Source: Paraburkholderia sp. CNPSo 3274
GTDB taxonomy: Bacteria > Pseudomonadota > Gammaproteobacteria > Burkholderiales > Burkholderiaceae
DNA length: 63,241 nt
Reading direction: 5' to 3'
Assembly (NCBI RefSeq): GCF_024206475.1
Contig: NZ_JAMBPR010000051.1
Span: 1 to 63,241 of the forward strand
A program made the position numbers and the translations under genes. The notes beneath the pieces were generated by a model. That model did not search any database. It was not told the origin of the DNA and worked only from the letters and a program-made list of their open reading frames with translations. Shown here piece after piece: positions 45,374-54,338 of the stretch (the stretch's first letter is position 1; the number at the start of each line of letters is the position of its first letter).

Positions 45374-47089
45374 ATGAGCGCCGAATTCAAACCGTATCCG
45401 TTCGCGGCGAAGCAATACGCCGCCCGCCTGCCCGAACTCGAAGGCGGCCGCAGCAATGCCCGTGAAGCCCAACGCCACGCCGTGACGATCGTCGGCGGCG
45501 GTCCCGTGGGCCTCGCCATCGCGCTCGGCCTCGCGAAGCACGGCGTGCGCTCGGTGCTGATCGAAGCCGACGAATCGGTCTGCTACGGCAGCCGCGCGAT
45601 CTGCATTTCGCGCCGCAGCCTCGAAATCGTCGAGCGCCTCGGCGCGCTCGACGGCTTCCTCGTCAAAGGCCTGCCGTGGACCGGCGGGCGCAGCTTCTAT
45701 CGCAACGACGAAGTGCTGCACTTCACGATGCCGCAGGACGAAAACCAGAAGCTGCCGCCGATGGTCAACCTCGCGCAGTACCACATCGAACAGTTCCTGC
45801 TCGACGCAGCGGAACGGCACGCCGATCTCATCGACATTCGCTGGTGCACGAAAGTGACGGCCCTGCAACACGACGCGCATGGCGCCACGCTCTCGCTCTC
45901 CACGCCCGCGGGCGACTACACCGCGCAGACCGACTGGCTCATCGCCGCGGACGGCGGCCGCAGCACGGTGCGCGAGTCGCTCGGACTGAAGCTTCAGGGC
46001 ACGAGCTATGAGGGCCGTTATGTGATCGTCGACATCCTGCTCGACAGCGCGCGGCCCACGGAACGGCTCGCGTATTTCGATCCCGCGTCGAATCCCGGCT
46101 CGACCGTGCTCGTCCACAAGCAGCCCGACAACGTGTGGCGCATCGACTATCAATTGCGCGACGGCGAGGACGCCGACGAAGCGATCAAGCCGGAAAACGT
46201 CATGCCGCGCGTGCAGAGCCTGCTCGACATGATGGGCGAGACAGCATCGTGGTCGCCGGTCTGGATCACGATCTACAAGGCCAACGCGCTCACACTCGAG
46301 CGCTATCGCCACGGCCGTGTGCTGTTCGCGGGCGACGCGGCGCACCTCGTGCCGATTTTCGGCGTGCGCGGCGCGAACTCGGGCATCGACGACGCCGACA
46401 ACCTCGCCTGGAAACTCGCGTATGTCGTGAAGGGGCTCGCGAGCGACGCGTTGCTCGACAGCTACTCCGACGAGCGCGTCTACGCCGCGCACGAAAACTT
46501 GAGCTACGGCACGAAGAGCACGGAGTTCATGGCGCCCCCGTCGTTCGCCTTCGATCTGATGCGCACCGCCGTGCTGAGCCTCGCGCGCGAGCACGCCGCC
46601 GTGCGCTCGCTGATCAATCCGCGCCAGACTTCGGCCATCGCCTACACGGCCTCGCCGCTCAACGCGGCCTCCGACGCATTCTCGAACGGCCCGGCGCCGG
46701 GCACGGTGCTGCCCGAATGCCCGCTCACGATCGTCGATCAGGCAGGCGCACGCGAAGGCCACGTGACCGACTTGATCGCGCCACGCTTTACGGCGTTCTA
46801 CTTCAGCGAGGATGGCACGACGCCCGCCCCGATCGCCGCGCTCGAAACGACGCTGGCCGCACGCGCACAGCCGTTCGCGCTTGTGCCGCTCGCGCAGTGC
46901 CAGCCCGGCGACGCACCACGCCGCAGCGGCTGGGACCAAACGGGACGCCTGTTCCCGATGTACGGCGCGCAGCCTGGCACGCTCTACCTCGTGCGCCCGG
47001 ACGGCCATGTCCTCGGCCGCTGGCACGGCGAAGCCGGCACAGTCGCCACGCAGGCGCTCGCCGCCCTCGACCACGCGCTGTGCGCCTGA
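45374..47089 (+). CDS. FAD-dependent aromatic monooxygenase (MhpA/PcpB-like)
   Basis: A 571-residue class A flavoprotein hydroxylase using NAD(P)H and O2. The FAD-binding site begins VTIVGGGPVGLAIALGLA. The DG motif lies in LIAADGGRSTVRE and the GD motif in LFAGDAAHLVPIFGVRGA. The C-terminal 150 residues form the thioredoxin-like extension typical of phenol/3-hydroxyphenylpropionate hydroxylases. The ATG at 45374 lies 184 bp after the LuxR gene, and a DUF2783 gene follows after 34 bp. The aromatic substrate is unknown; no ring-cleavage dioxygenase adjoins it. Confidence 0.9.
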   Translation: MSAEFKPYPFAAKQYAARLPELEGGRSNAREAQRHAVTIVGGGPVGLAIALGLAKHGVRSVLIEADESVCYGSRAICISRRSLEIVERLGALDGFLVKGLPWTGGRSFYRNDEVLHFTMPQDENQKLPPMVNLAQYHIEQFLLDAAERHADLIDIRWCTKVTALQHDAHGATLSLSTPAGDYTAQTDWLIAADGGRSTVRESLGLKLQGTSYEGRYVIVDILLDSARPTERLAYFDPASNPGSTVLVHKQPDNVWRIDYQLRDGEDADEAIKPENVMPRVQSLLDMMGETASWSPVWITIYKANALTLERYRHGRVLFAGDAAHLVPIFGVRGANSGIDDADNLAWKLAYVVKGLASDALLDSYSDERVYAAHENLSYGTKSTEFMAPPSFAFDLMRTAVLSLAREHAAVRSLINPRQTSAIAYTASPLNAASDAFSNGPAPGTVLPECPLTIVDQAGAREGHVTDLIAPRFTAFYFSEDGTTPAPIAALETTLAARAQPFALVPLAQCQPGDAPRRSGWDQTGRLFPMYGAQPGTLYLVRPDGHVLGRWHGEAGTVATQALAALDHALCA

Positions 47090-47123
47090 GCGCTGGCGGA
47101 ATCAAGTACAGATGGAGAAAGCC

Positions 47124-47315
47124 ATGACCGACAGCGAACTCGACACCGTCTACACGCACCTGTGCAAGACCATGACCAATCTGTGCGAAACCAACGGCCC
47201 GCTCTTTCTCGCGCGCTTCGCGCTGCTCGCGATCGAACGGATCGGCAACGCGCAAACCTGCCTCGGGTTGATCGACGCCGCGGGCGAGAACGTTTCGGCT
47301 GCCGCGCCGAAATAA
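47124..47315 (+). CDS. DUF2783-family small protein
   Basis: A 63-residue protein (MTDSELDTVYTHLCKTMTNL, then CETNGPLFLARFALLAIERI). It matches the DUF2783 pattern seen next to FAD monooxygenases. The ATG at 47124 has a GGAG site; an in-frame ATG 12 bp earlier is possible. It follows the monooxygenase by 34 bp, so the two are co-transcribed and presumably partner. It is convergent with the second LuxR-type gene. Confidence 0.8.
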   Translation: MTDSELDTVYTHLCKTMTNLCETNGPLFLARFALLAIERIGNAQTCLGLIDAAGENVSAAAPK

Positions 47316-47333
47316 GGGGACGCGCGGCACGCC

Positions 47334-47876
47334 TCAGCGCGGCGCCGACTGCACGAGCCGCGCGAGGCGCGAGCGGTTGCTGACGCCGAGTTTCTGGAAC
47401 GAACGATCGAGATGGGTGCGCACGGTCGTATAGGAAATGCCTAGCCGCTCGGCAATCTCCTTGTCGAGCAGCCCTTCCACCACGAGCGCGACCACGTCGC
47501 GCTCGCGCCGCGTCAAGCGGCTGATCGCTTCGTTATCCGCAGCGGATGGGTCGCCTTGCGGCGGCTGAACGCGCCCCGTCTGCGCGCGCGAGCGCGCCAG
47601 CGCAGCGATGAAAGCCGGGCGCACCAGATCAAACAGCACCAGTTCCCGATCGGAAAAATGCTCGCGCCGCTTGCCGCGCCGAATGCGCAGATGATCGAGA
47701 TTCTCTTCGCCCGACCAGACGAACAGGTCCGCGCCCGCATGCAGGCCGTCGGCACGCAGCAGATCGAGCAGGCGCCGCCCCACCTCCAGACGCAAGGCGC
47801 CCTCGGGCAAGCTATGCTCGGCCAGCATCTTGAAGACGTCGGCGATCAACGCGAGTTCGCGGCTCGTCAGGTCCAT
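47334..47876 (-). CDS. LuxR-type HTH regulator, short form
   Basis: A 180-residue regulator. The C-terminal HTH (about 115-178) reads LTRRERDVVALVVEGLLDKE, ISYTTVRTHLDRSFQKLGV. The N-terminal 110 residues are predicted helical and contain FSDRELVLFDLVRPAFIAAL, as seen after GAF domains in related regulators, but a full GAF domain is not present. The gene is convergent with the monooxygenase/DUF2783 pair (18 bp between stops) and may regulate it. Confidence 0.85.
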   Translation of the reverse strand: MDLTSRELALIADVFKMLAEHSLPEGALRLEVGRRLLDLLRADGLHAGADLFVWSGEENLDHLRIRRGKRREHFSDRELVLFDLVRPAFIAALARSRAQTGRVQPPQGDPSAADNEAISRLTRRERDVVALVVEGLLDKEIAERLGISYTTVRTHLDRSFQKLGVSNRSRLARLVQSAPR

Positions 47877-48005
47877 GCTCGGGTGCGATGAGAAGTGGGC
47901 GCGCGCCTCGCTTGCGTGGCGGCGCGAACGTCAGAGCGAAGTGCCTGACGGATTCAATTTGCAGTGCGACTGTGAAGCGTGAAGCGGGAATGCCGAAAAG
48001 AAAAT

Positions 48006-48025
48006 GGGGCGGCAAACGCCGCCCC
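48006..48025 (-). terminator. Candidate terminator downstream of ggt
   Basis: GGGGCGGC-AAAC-GCCGCCCC is followed on the minus strand by a T-rich stretch. It lies about 195 nt past the ggt stop. The rest of 47877-48219 contains no gene and would be the ggt 3' region and the promoter of the LuxR gene. Confidence 0.5.
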
Positions 48026-48219
48026 AAGAAAAACACACGCCGGCAAAGGGCTGTCTTCCGCCGGAGGTTGCATAGTACGCGATGAACAACGGAGCGGCAT
48101 CCCCAAATTTGAGGACAAACGCTCATGTCATGCAAACTTTTGCCAGCCCTTGCCAGGTTGCCGATGCGAAATGGTTTGCTTTCATGCGGGGTGCATCGTT
48201 TCGCATCGGCGTCGCGGTT

Positions 48220-49950
48220 TTACTGGATCAGGCGCGACACGCCACGGCCGCGCGGATCGGAAACCGCGTCGGGCGTATCGCCGATGATACGGATCGCCTG
48301 AATGTCACCGTTGAAGTCCTGCCCCTTCAGCACGTAGCCCTTCGCCTCGACCTGCTTGGCGAGCTCACCGTCGATCGGCTGGTACGGCTCCCAGAAAATC
48401 GTGTTGGGCGGCAGCAACTGGTGGTGGAAGCGCATCGCCGCCACCGAGTCCTTCAACGGCATGTCGAAGTCGTAGTTGTTGTTGATGACCTGGAACACCG
48501 ACGTGAAGATGCGCGACCCGCCCGGTGTACCGATCACGAGCGCCACCTTGCCGTCCTTCGTGAGGATGGTCGGCGTCATCGATGAAAGCGGACGCTTCTT
48601 CGGCGCAATCGCGTTCGCGTCGCTGCCTACCACGCCGAACATGTTCGGCACCCCGGGCTTGGACGCAAAATCGTCCATCTCGTCGTTGAGCACGATGCCG
48701 GCGCCCGGCACGACCACGCCTGAACCGAAGTAGCCGTTGATCGTGTACGTGTTCGAAACCGCGTTGCCCCACTTGTCGACCACCGAGAAGTGCGTCGTTT
48801 CCGCCTTCTCAGGCATCGAGGTGCCGAGGCCCGGCTGCACGCTCTTGGTGTCGGAAGGCTTGTCGGGATCGACTTCGGCGGCGCGCTTCGCGAGGTAGGC
48901 GTCGTCGGTGAGCTGCGCGACCGGCACCTTGTAGAAGTCGGGGTCGCCGAGATATTGCGCGCGATCCGCGAACACGCGTTTCTCGATCTCCGCGATCAGG
49001 TGGATGTACTGCGGCGAATTGAGCGGTACGTCCTTGAATTGCGGCGCAAGCATCGCCTTCATCTTGAGCAGCTGCACGAGGCCCACGCCACCCGAACTCG
49101 GGGGCGGCGCGGTGATGATTTCGTAGCCGTTCCACTTCGCCTCCACCGGCTGGCGCCACACTGCCTTGTACTCCTGCAGGTCGCGCTTCGTGATGAGGCC
49201 GTGCCCCTTCATCGAGGCGGCGATCAGGTCCGCGGTCTTGCCGTCGTAGAAGTCCTTCGCACCCTGGTTTGCGATGCGCGTGAGCACGTTGGCGAGATCG
49301 GGCTGCTTGAACGTCACACCCTCCTTCAGGTTGCCGAAGTAATCGTCGAAATTGGTCTTGCCGCCAAAGTCCTTTTCTGCGGCCTCACGGCGCTTCGCGA
49401 GTTGCTCATCCACGACGAAGCCGTCGCGCGCGTATTTGATCGCGGGCGCGAGCACCTGCTTCCATTGCAGCTTGCCGAAGCGCTTCTGCGCTTCCCACAT
49501 GCCCTCGACCGTCCCCGGCACGCCCACGGCGTCGTAGCCGAAAAGGCTCTTTCCCGGGATCACGTTGCCCTTGTCGTCGAGGTACATCGTGCGCGTGGCG
49601 GCCAGCGGCGCGCGCTCGCGATAGTCGAGGAAGTACGGCTTGCCGTTCACGTAGAGCGTCATGAACCCGCCGCCACCGATGTTGCCGGCTTCGGGGTAGG
49701 TCACGGCGAGGGAGAAGGCGATGGCGACCGCCGCATCGACGGCGTTGCCGCCCTCCTTGAGGATCTGCTCGGCGGCGTCAGCCGCGTACTTGTCGGCAAC
49801 GGCCACCGCCGATGCATTCAGGACCGCAGGGCGTTGCTGCGTATCCTTCGCAAAGGCCGGCGTGGCTTCGAGGAAGCCCGTGGACAAGGCGGATAACGAA
49901 AGCAGTGCGAGAGCGGCAGCGGAGATTTTCGTTTTTGCAACCAGCTTCAT
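48220..49950 (-). CDS. ggt: Gamma-glutamyltranspeptidase
   Basis: A 576-residue periplasmic N-terminal-nucleophile hydrolase cleaving gamma-glutamyl bonds of glutathione. A signal peptide occupies about residues 1-35. The autoprocessing/nucleophile threonine lies in ETTHFSVVDKWGNAVSNTY. Further family blocks are GGNAVDAAVAIAFSLAVTYP, GNIGGGGFM and GTPGGSRIFTSVFQV. The ATG at 49950 follows GGGGTG; an in-frame GTG nine bases upstream is less likely. Confidence 0.95.
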   Translation of the reverse strand: MKLVAKTKISAAALALLSLSALSTGFLEATPAFAKDTQQRPAVLNASAVAVADKYAADAAEQILKEGGNAVDAAVAIAFSLAVTYPEAGNIGGGGFMTLYVNGKPYFLDYRERAPLAATRTMYLDDKGNVIPGKSLFGYDAVGVPGTVEGMWEAQKRFGKLQWKQVLAPAIKYARDGFVVDEQLAKRREAAEKDFGGKTNFDDYFGNLKEGVTFKQPDLANVLTRIANQGAKDFYDGKTADLIAASMKGHGLITKRDLQEYKAVWRQPVEAKWNGYEIITAPPPSSGGVGLVQLLKMKAMLAPQFKDVPLNSPQYIHLIAEIEKRVFADRAQYLGDPDFYKVPVAQLTDDAYLAKRAAEVDPDKPSDTKSVQPGLGTSMPEKAETTHFSVVDKWGNAVSNTYTINGYFGSGVVVPGAGIVLNDEMDDFASKPGVPNMFGVVGSDANAIAPKKRPLSSMTPTILTKDGKVALVIGTPGGSRIFTSVFQVINNNYDFDMPLKDSVAAMRFHHQLLPPNTIFWEPYQPIDGELAKQVEAKGYVLKGQDFNGDIQAIRIIGDTPDAVSDPRGRGVSRLIQ

Positions 49951-50080
49951 TGAGTTCACCCCATGATTCGGTTTGTTGGCCTGGCGGATACTGCCTTGGC
50001 CTTATAGCACGCCAGGAAAACGATTGCGATCCGGCGATCCGCTGATTCCGCTGCTGTGCAACACGATGTCCCTTCCGGGA

Positions 50081-51484
50081 TCAAGCCTTGCCGCGCCGGC
50101 CGCGCGCAATTTCTTCCCCCGCATTCGCGGGCAAACGCATCGTCACCGGAATCGACGCCACGGAAAAGAGCCCGACCACGAGAAACGCCGGCCAGAAATC
50201 GGACCAGACGATGGCCGAATGCCCTTGCACCCGATGCGAAATCTGCAGCACGAGGCCCGCAATCGTCACGCCGAGGCCGAGCGACACCTGCTGGATCACG
50301 CTTGCCACACTCGTGGCGCGGCCGATGTCGGGCGTCGGAATATCGGCATAGGCGAGCGAATTGAGGCCAGTGAATTGCAGCGAAGGAAAGATCCCGCCCG
50401 CGAGCACGATGAGCCAGATGAGCCACACGGGCATGCCAGGCGAAAACGAGCCGCATATCGCGATGGCCGTACCCGCGAGCACCGCGTTGACCATCAGCGT
50501 GCGGCGAAAGCCAAAGCGCCCGAGCACGCGCGAGACGATCGCCTTCATGAAAATCGAACCGAACGCCGAAGCGCAAGTGATGGCGCCTGAAGCGAACGCC
50601 GTCATGCCGAGCCCTTCCTGCAGCGTGAGCGGTAACAAGAAAGGCACCGCACCAAGCCCGATGCGAAACAGCGACCCGCCCGCTACGCTCGCATTGAACG
50701 TCGGTATGCGCAGAAATTTCAGATCGAGCACGGGCCGCTCGACACGTTGCGCATACAACCAATAGGCCACCAGCAGCAACGCGCCGATCACGCACATCGT
50801 CACCGCAGTGCCAGTGGCGACGAGCTCGCCGCCCACGAGCGAGAGGCCGAGCATGAACAGCGACGCCCCGCCCGCCGAAAGCACGAAGCCGGCCCAGTCG
50901 AGCCGCCCCGGATGCTCCTCATGCATGTTCTCGATATGCCGGTTCGCGAGCCAGATACCGAGCACGCCAATCGGAATATTGATGAAGAAAATCATCCGCC
51001 AATGCAGATACGTCGTGATGAACCCGCCGAGCGGCGGCCCCACGACCGGCCCGAGCAGCGCGGGCACCGTGAGATAGTTGACCGCGCGAATGAAGTCCGA
51101 TTTGGGCAGCGAGCGGAAGATGATGATCCGGCCCACCGGCACCATCATCGCGCCGCCGATGCCCTGCACGAAGCGGGCGGCCACGAACGTCTCGAGTGAC
51201 CTCGAAGCCGCGCACATCAGCGATCCCGCCATGAAGATGCCGATGGCAGTGCGAAACACATTGCGCGAGCCGAAGCGATCGGCCACCCAGCCGCAGATCG
51301 GTATGAACACGCCAAGGCCGATCACGTAGCTCGTGACGGCCAGCTTGAGTGTGATGGGGTCCTGGCCGAGATCGCGGGCCAGTGCGGGGAGCGCGGTGAC
51401 GATGACCGTCCCGTCCACGTTCTCCATGAACATCGAGCACGCGACGATGAGCGGAACGATGAATGTGCCGAGGGCTAATGGCAT
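50081..51484 (-). CDS. DHA2-family MFS efflux transporter
   Basis: A 467-residue EmrB-type transporter with FMENVDGTVIVTALPALARD in helix 1, ICGWVADRFGSRNVF between helices 2 and 3, and RFVQGIGGAMMVPVGRIIIF. It closely parallels the transporter at 41657-43084. It is a single gene upstream of ggt on the same strand, with 130 bp between. The substrate is unknown. Confidence 0.9.
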   Translation of the reverse strand: MPLALGTFIVPLIVACSMFMENVDGTVIVTALPALARDLGQDPITLKLAVTSYVIGLGVFIPICGWVADRFGSRNVFRTAIGIFMAGSLMCAASRSLETFVAARFVQGIGGAMMVPVGRIIIFRSLPKSDFIRAVNYLTVPALLGPVVGPPLGGFITTYLHWRMIFFINIPIGVLGIWLANRHIENMHEEHPGRLDWAGFVLSAGGASLFMLGLSLVGGELVATGTAVTMCVIGALLLVAYWLYAQRVERPVLDLKFLRIPTFNASVAGGSLFRIGLGAVPFLLPLTLQEGLGMTAFASGAITCASAFGSIFMKAIVSRVLGRFGFRRTLMVNAVLAGTAIAICGSFSPGMPVWLIWLIVLAGGIFPSLQFTGLNSLAYADIPTPDIGRATSVASVIQQVSLGLGVTIAGLVLQISHRVQGHSAIVWSDFWPAFLVVGLFSVASIPVTMRLPANAGEEIARGRRGKA

Positions 51485-51713
51485 GGGCAGGAACGACGAT
51501 CAGCGTGGCTGATGGCGTAAAGCTGCCATTATGGCCCTTGTTGCGGAAAACGGGAACCCGGCAACAGATGAAGCGGTGCGCTTCGTGTGTGCGGCGCGAA
51601 GCAAAAACGCGCGCAAAAGCAAAAGCCGCGAAGCCCGCCGCCGCGTTCAAGCGGAGGCAGACCTCGCGGCCTGGATCAGGCAATCAGCGTCAGGCAAGCG
51701 GCGCAGATGCGCT

Positions 51714-52493
51714 TCAGAGAGCCGTCTGCTTCACGCGGCTCACCACGGGACGCAGTTGCGGCAGGACCTGCTCCGCGGCGCGCGTCACGTCATTGGGGAA
51801 GTCGATCTCGATCCACGGCGCGCCGGTCACGTCCGCGGTTTCGAACTCGCTGCCGCGTTCGAGCAGCAGGTCGCGCAGCGCTTCTTCGTGCGGCAGGTTC
51901 GCGCGGCCCGTATCGACGTAGCCTTCGACGATCTGCGCAAAGCGGCGCGCCGTCGCTTCGTTCAGACGGAAGAAGCCCACCGACTCGCCGATCGTGTCGT
52001 ATTGCAGACCGACCGCCAGTTGCTTGCGCAGTTCGACGGGCACGCCATCGCGCAGGCACAGCTTCACCGGCTCGTCGCCGGCTTCGAAGTCGCGGTCGAT
52101 CAGCAGACGGTTGGCCGGCGCCTCGCCTGCCACGAGCGGCGCGAACACGCGCTCGTCGTAGAGCACGTCGGCGTCCATGAGCAGCACATCGCCGCCGCGC
52201 GTGAGCGCCTCTGCCGTGCGATGCACCGTGAGCACGCTGCCCAGGTCGAAGCGCGGATTCATCACGACCTCGACCTTGTGCGGCCAGTTGATGCGCTTGA
52301 GTTCGGCCTCGACCAGCTCAGGCTGAAAACCGAGCGCGAGCACGACTTCCGTCACGCCCGCCTCTTTCAGCAATTGCAGATGGCGTTCGAGCAGCGTCAC
52401 GCCCTCGAACTGCAGCAGACATTTCGGAAACTGTTCTCCAGCGTGTTGCTGAAGGCGCAGGCCGAGGCCTGCCGCGAGAATGATGGCGCGCAT
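51714..52493 (-). CDS. Nucleotidyltransferase (sugar/alcohol-phosphate cytidylyltransferase-like)
   Basis: A 259-residue NTP transferase. The N-terminal signature MRAIILAAGLGLRLQ followed by FPKCLLQF is the nucleotide-binding G-x-G-x-R/PK motif. DVLLMDADVLYD supplies metal-binding aspartates. The ATG at 52493 has an AAGGA site. It is the fourth and last gene of a tight operon with a CDP-alcohol phosphatidyltransferase, so a CTP-dependent activation of a phosphorylated polar group is the likely role (inference). UDP- or GDP-sugar formation is an alternative. It lacks the long C-terminal domains of GlmU or RmlA. Confidence 0.85.
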   Translation of the reverse strand: MRAIILAAGLGLRLQQHAGEQFPKCLLQFEGVTLLERHLQLLKEAGVTEVVLALGFQPELVEAELKRINWPHKVEVVMNPRFDLGSVLTVHRTAEALTRGGDVLLMDADVLYDERVFAPLVAGEAPANRLLIDRDFEAGDEPVKLCLRDGVPVELRKQLAVGLQYDTIGESVGFFRLNEATARRFAQIVEGYVDTGRANLPHEEALRDLLLERGSEFETADVTGAPWIEIDFPNDVTRAAEQVLPQLRPVVSRVKQTAL

Positions 52494-52521
52494 GCGCAAA
52501 CGTTCCTTGGGAGAAAAAAGG

Positions 52522-53532
52522 TCAATCGGCGACTTCGACAGCACAGACGCGCGAGGCGCGCCGGCGTTGCCAGCTACGTTCGCTGAAATGCAGATACAGA
52601 AGGCCCGGCAAGCCGAGCAGGATTTCTCGCGCACGCTTGGCAAGCGAAAGCGCGAGCGCCGCCTCGGGCGGCAGGCCGACGAGCGGCGCGAGCAGCAGAT
52701 AACCGCCCTCTTGCACGCCCAGCGAGCCAGGAATGGCGAAGGCCGCGCCGCGAATCGCCTGGCCAATGCTCTCGAGCAGCAGCGCATCGATCCAGCCTAC
52801 GGGATGGCCTAGAAAGCGCAGCGCGAGCCACACTTCCACCGTGCCCACGAGCCAGCCCGCGAGGCTCAGCGCGAAGCTGGCCGCTACGCGCCCGCGCCGG
52901 GCATAAAGCGACTTCACGGCCTCGTCGATGGCATCGGCGCGCGTGGCAAGCGTTGACCAGTCGCGCTTGCCGAACACTTTCGAAGCGAGACGCAGCAGGC
53001 GGCCGAACAGACCTCGGCGCTGCGCGACATAGAACAGCGCGATCAGGCCGCCGAGCACGGCGGTCGCGATCAGCGCGGCGACGCCGAGGTCGCGCGGCGC
53101 GCCGTTCGAGGCGTAGGCCGAAAAAAGCACGATGCCGAATACGGCGAAGACGATCTGCGCGACGGCTTGCAGCGTCGTGCTCACGGTGATGGCCGCAGCC
53201 GCGTTGCGCATCGACATGCCGCGTTGCGCGAGCTGGCGCACCATCGCCACGGGGCCGCCGATCTGGCCCGCGGGCAACAAGCTGTTGACCGATTCGCCGC
53301 TCCACCGCGCGAGCAGTGCATCACGCTGATCGACGCGCTCGCCTTTGCCAAACAGCACGGCGATCGCACCCGCGTCGAGTGCGAGCGGCACGACGTGGAA
53401 CGCCGCGACGAGGACGAGCCCCCAGCCGGCGGCCGCGAGCGCGCCGGTTACCGACCCGAGTCCCTGCCAGGCGAGCAGTGCAATGAAGAGTGCCGTGCCG
53501 ATCGACAGCAGCAGGATGGCAGCACGGCTCAC
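52522..53532 (-). CDS. HpnL-like integral membrane protein (LPG-synthase TM family)
   Basis: A 336-residue membrane protein with about eight helices. The opening (SIGTALFIALLAWQGLG, AAGWGLVLVAAFHVVPLAL) and SVNSLLPAGQIGGPVAMVRQ match the UPF0104/HpnL family. Relatives move hopanoids or flip lysyl-phosphatidylglycerol. The start is GTG at 53532, whose bases overlap the upstream stop (GTGA), with GGAGG 4 nt earlier. It is the third gene of the operon and is the candidate exporter or flippase of the pathway's product. Confidence 0.87.
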   Translation of the reverse strand: MSRAAILLLSIGTALFIALLAWQGLGSVTGALAAAGWGLVLVAAFHVVPLALDAGAIAVLFGKGERVDQRDALLARWSGESVNSLLPAGQIGGPVAMVRQLAQRGMSMRNAAAAITVSTTLQAVAQIVFAVFGIVLFSAYASNGAPRDLGVAALIATAVLGGLIALFYVAQRRGLFGRLLRLASKVFGKRDWSTLATRADAIDEAVKSLYARRGRVAASFALSLAGWLVGTVEVWLALRFLGHPVGWIDALLLESIGQAIRGAAFAIPGSLGVQEGGYLLLAPLVGLPPEAALALSLAKRAREILLGLPGLLYLHFSERSWQRRRASRVCAVEVAD

Positions 53533-54338
53533 ACCTTGCCTCCAAACGCCTTGCGGAACACCTGACGGAAACCGAAGTACGCGATGGCGTCCTTCATGTT
53601 CGAAATGAAACGCCGCCACGGGCGCATGTTCGGGTTCGTCACGTATTCGAGCGTGAGCGAAACGCGCACTTCGCCTTCGAGGCTCGGCGTGACGCGATGG
53701 CGAAGCTTGTCGCCGTCGAACACGATGAGCGCGCCCGGCGGGTACTGCACCGAGCCCGGTTCATCCGCCTTGTTCGGGTCTTTCGTGTGCAGCTCGTAGT
53801 CGAGCTTGCACGACGACTCGTCGATCACGCCGAGCAGCACCGTATAGCGGCGGCCGTCGTAATACGACGTGTCGTAGTGCCAGCCGATATGATCGCCGGC
53901 GCGTGTGTAGTAATAGAGCGCGTAAGCGTGCGGGTCGTCTTCGGGAGACAACTGCAGGCTGTCGCCCGTGATCTTTTCGAGCCACGCGATGAGTTGCGGC
54001 GAGCGGTAAAGCTCGGCGATGTACGGCGCGAGGCGGTCGATGGTGTGACGGCTCACGCTGCCGCCCGCCTTGTGGCCCGGCAGATAGTTGCGATTGACTT
54101 CGGGAAGCAGCGCGTTGGCCGCGTCGATCAACTGTTGCGTGGCGTCGGCGGGCAGAAAATCGGAGAGATACAGGAACGAGCCCTGGCTCTGGTAGTCGTC
54201 GCGCAGGCGCGCGGTGTTCAACGGTTGCAGCGCGCGGCCGATCGCGGCGTCCGGTTCGCCGGCCGCCGCACGTGCGGCATGGGCTGGAGCGGGGACGGGA
54301 GGCGCTACGATCTGTTCTTGTTCTGCTAGCAAGCTCAT
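53529..54338 (-). CDS. 2-oxoglutarate-Fe(II) dioxygenase
   Basis: A 269-residue oxygenase with an intact iron site: His154 and Asp156 in GWHYDTSYYDGRRYTV and His214 in DGDKLRHRV, plus Arg225 for 2-oxoglutarate. The N-terminal 40 residues are Ala/Pro-rich and probably disordered. It overlaps the stop of the CDP-alcohol phosphatidyltransferase (ATGA) and the start of the HpnL-like gene (GTGA). It presumably hydroxylates the lipid product or a precursor; the target is not known. Confidence 0.88.
   Translation of the reverse strand: MSLLAEQEQIVAPPVPAPAHAARAAAGEPDAAIGRALQPLNTARLRDDYQSQGSFLYLSDFLPADATQQLIDAANALLPEVNRNYLPGHKAGGSVSRHTIDRLAPYIAELYRSPQLIAWLEKITGDSLQLSPEDDPHAYALYYYTRAGDHIGWHYDTSYYDGRRYTVLLGVIDESSCKLDYELHTKDPNKADEPGSVQYPPGALIVFDGDKLRHRVTPSLEGEVRVSLTLEYVTNPNMRPWRRFISNMKDAIAYFGFRQVFRKAFGGKV

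Noticed and set aside
45236..47074. A 612-codon open frame on the minus strand
   Set aside because: It is antisense to the FAD monooxygenase, whose cofactor motifs are complete on the plus strand.
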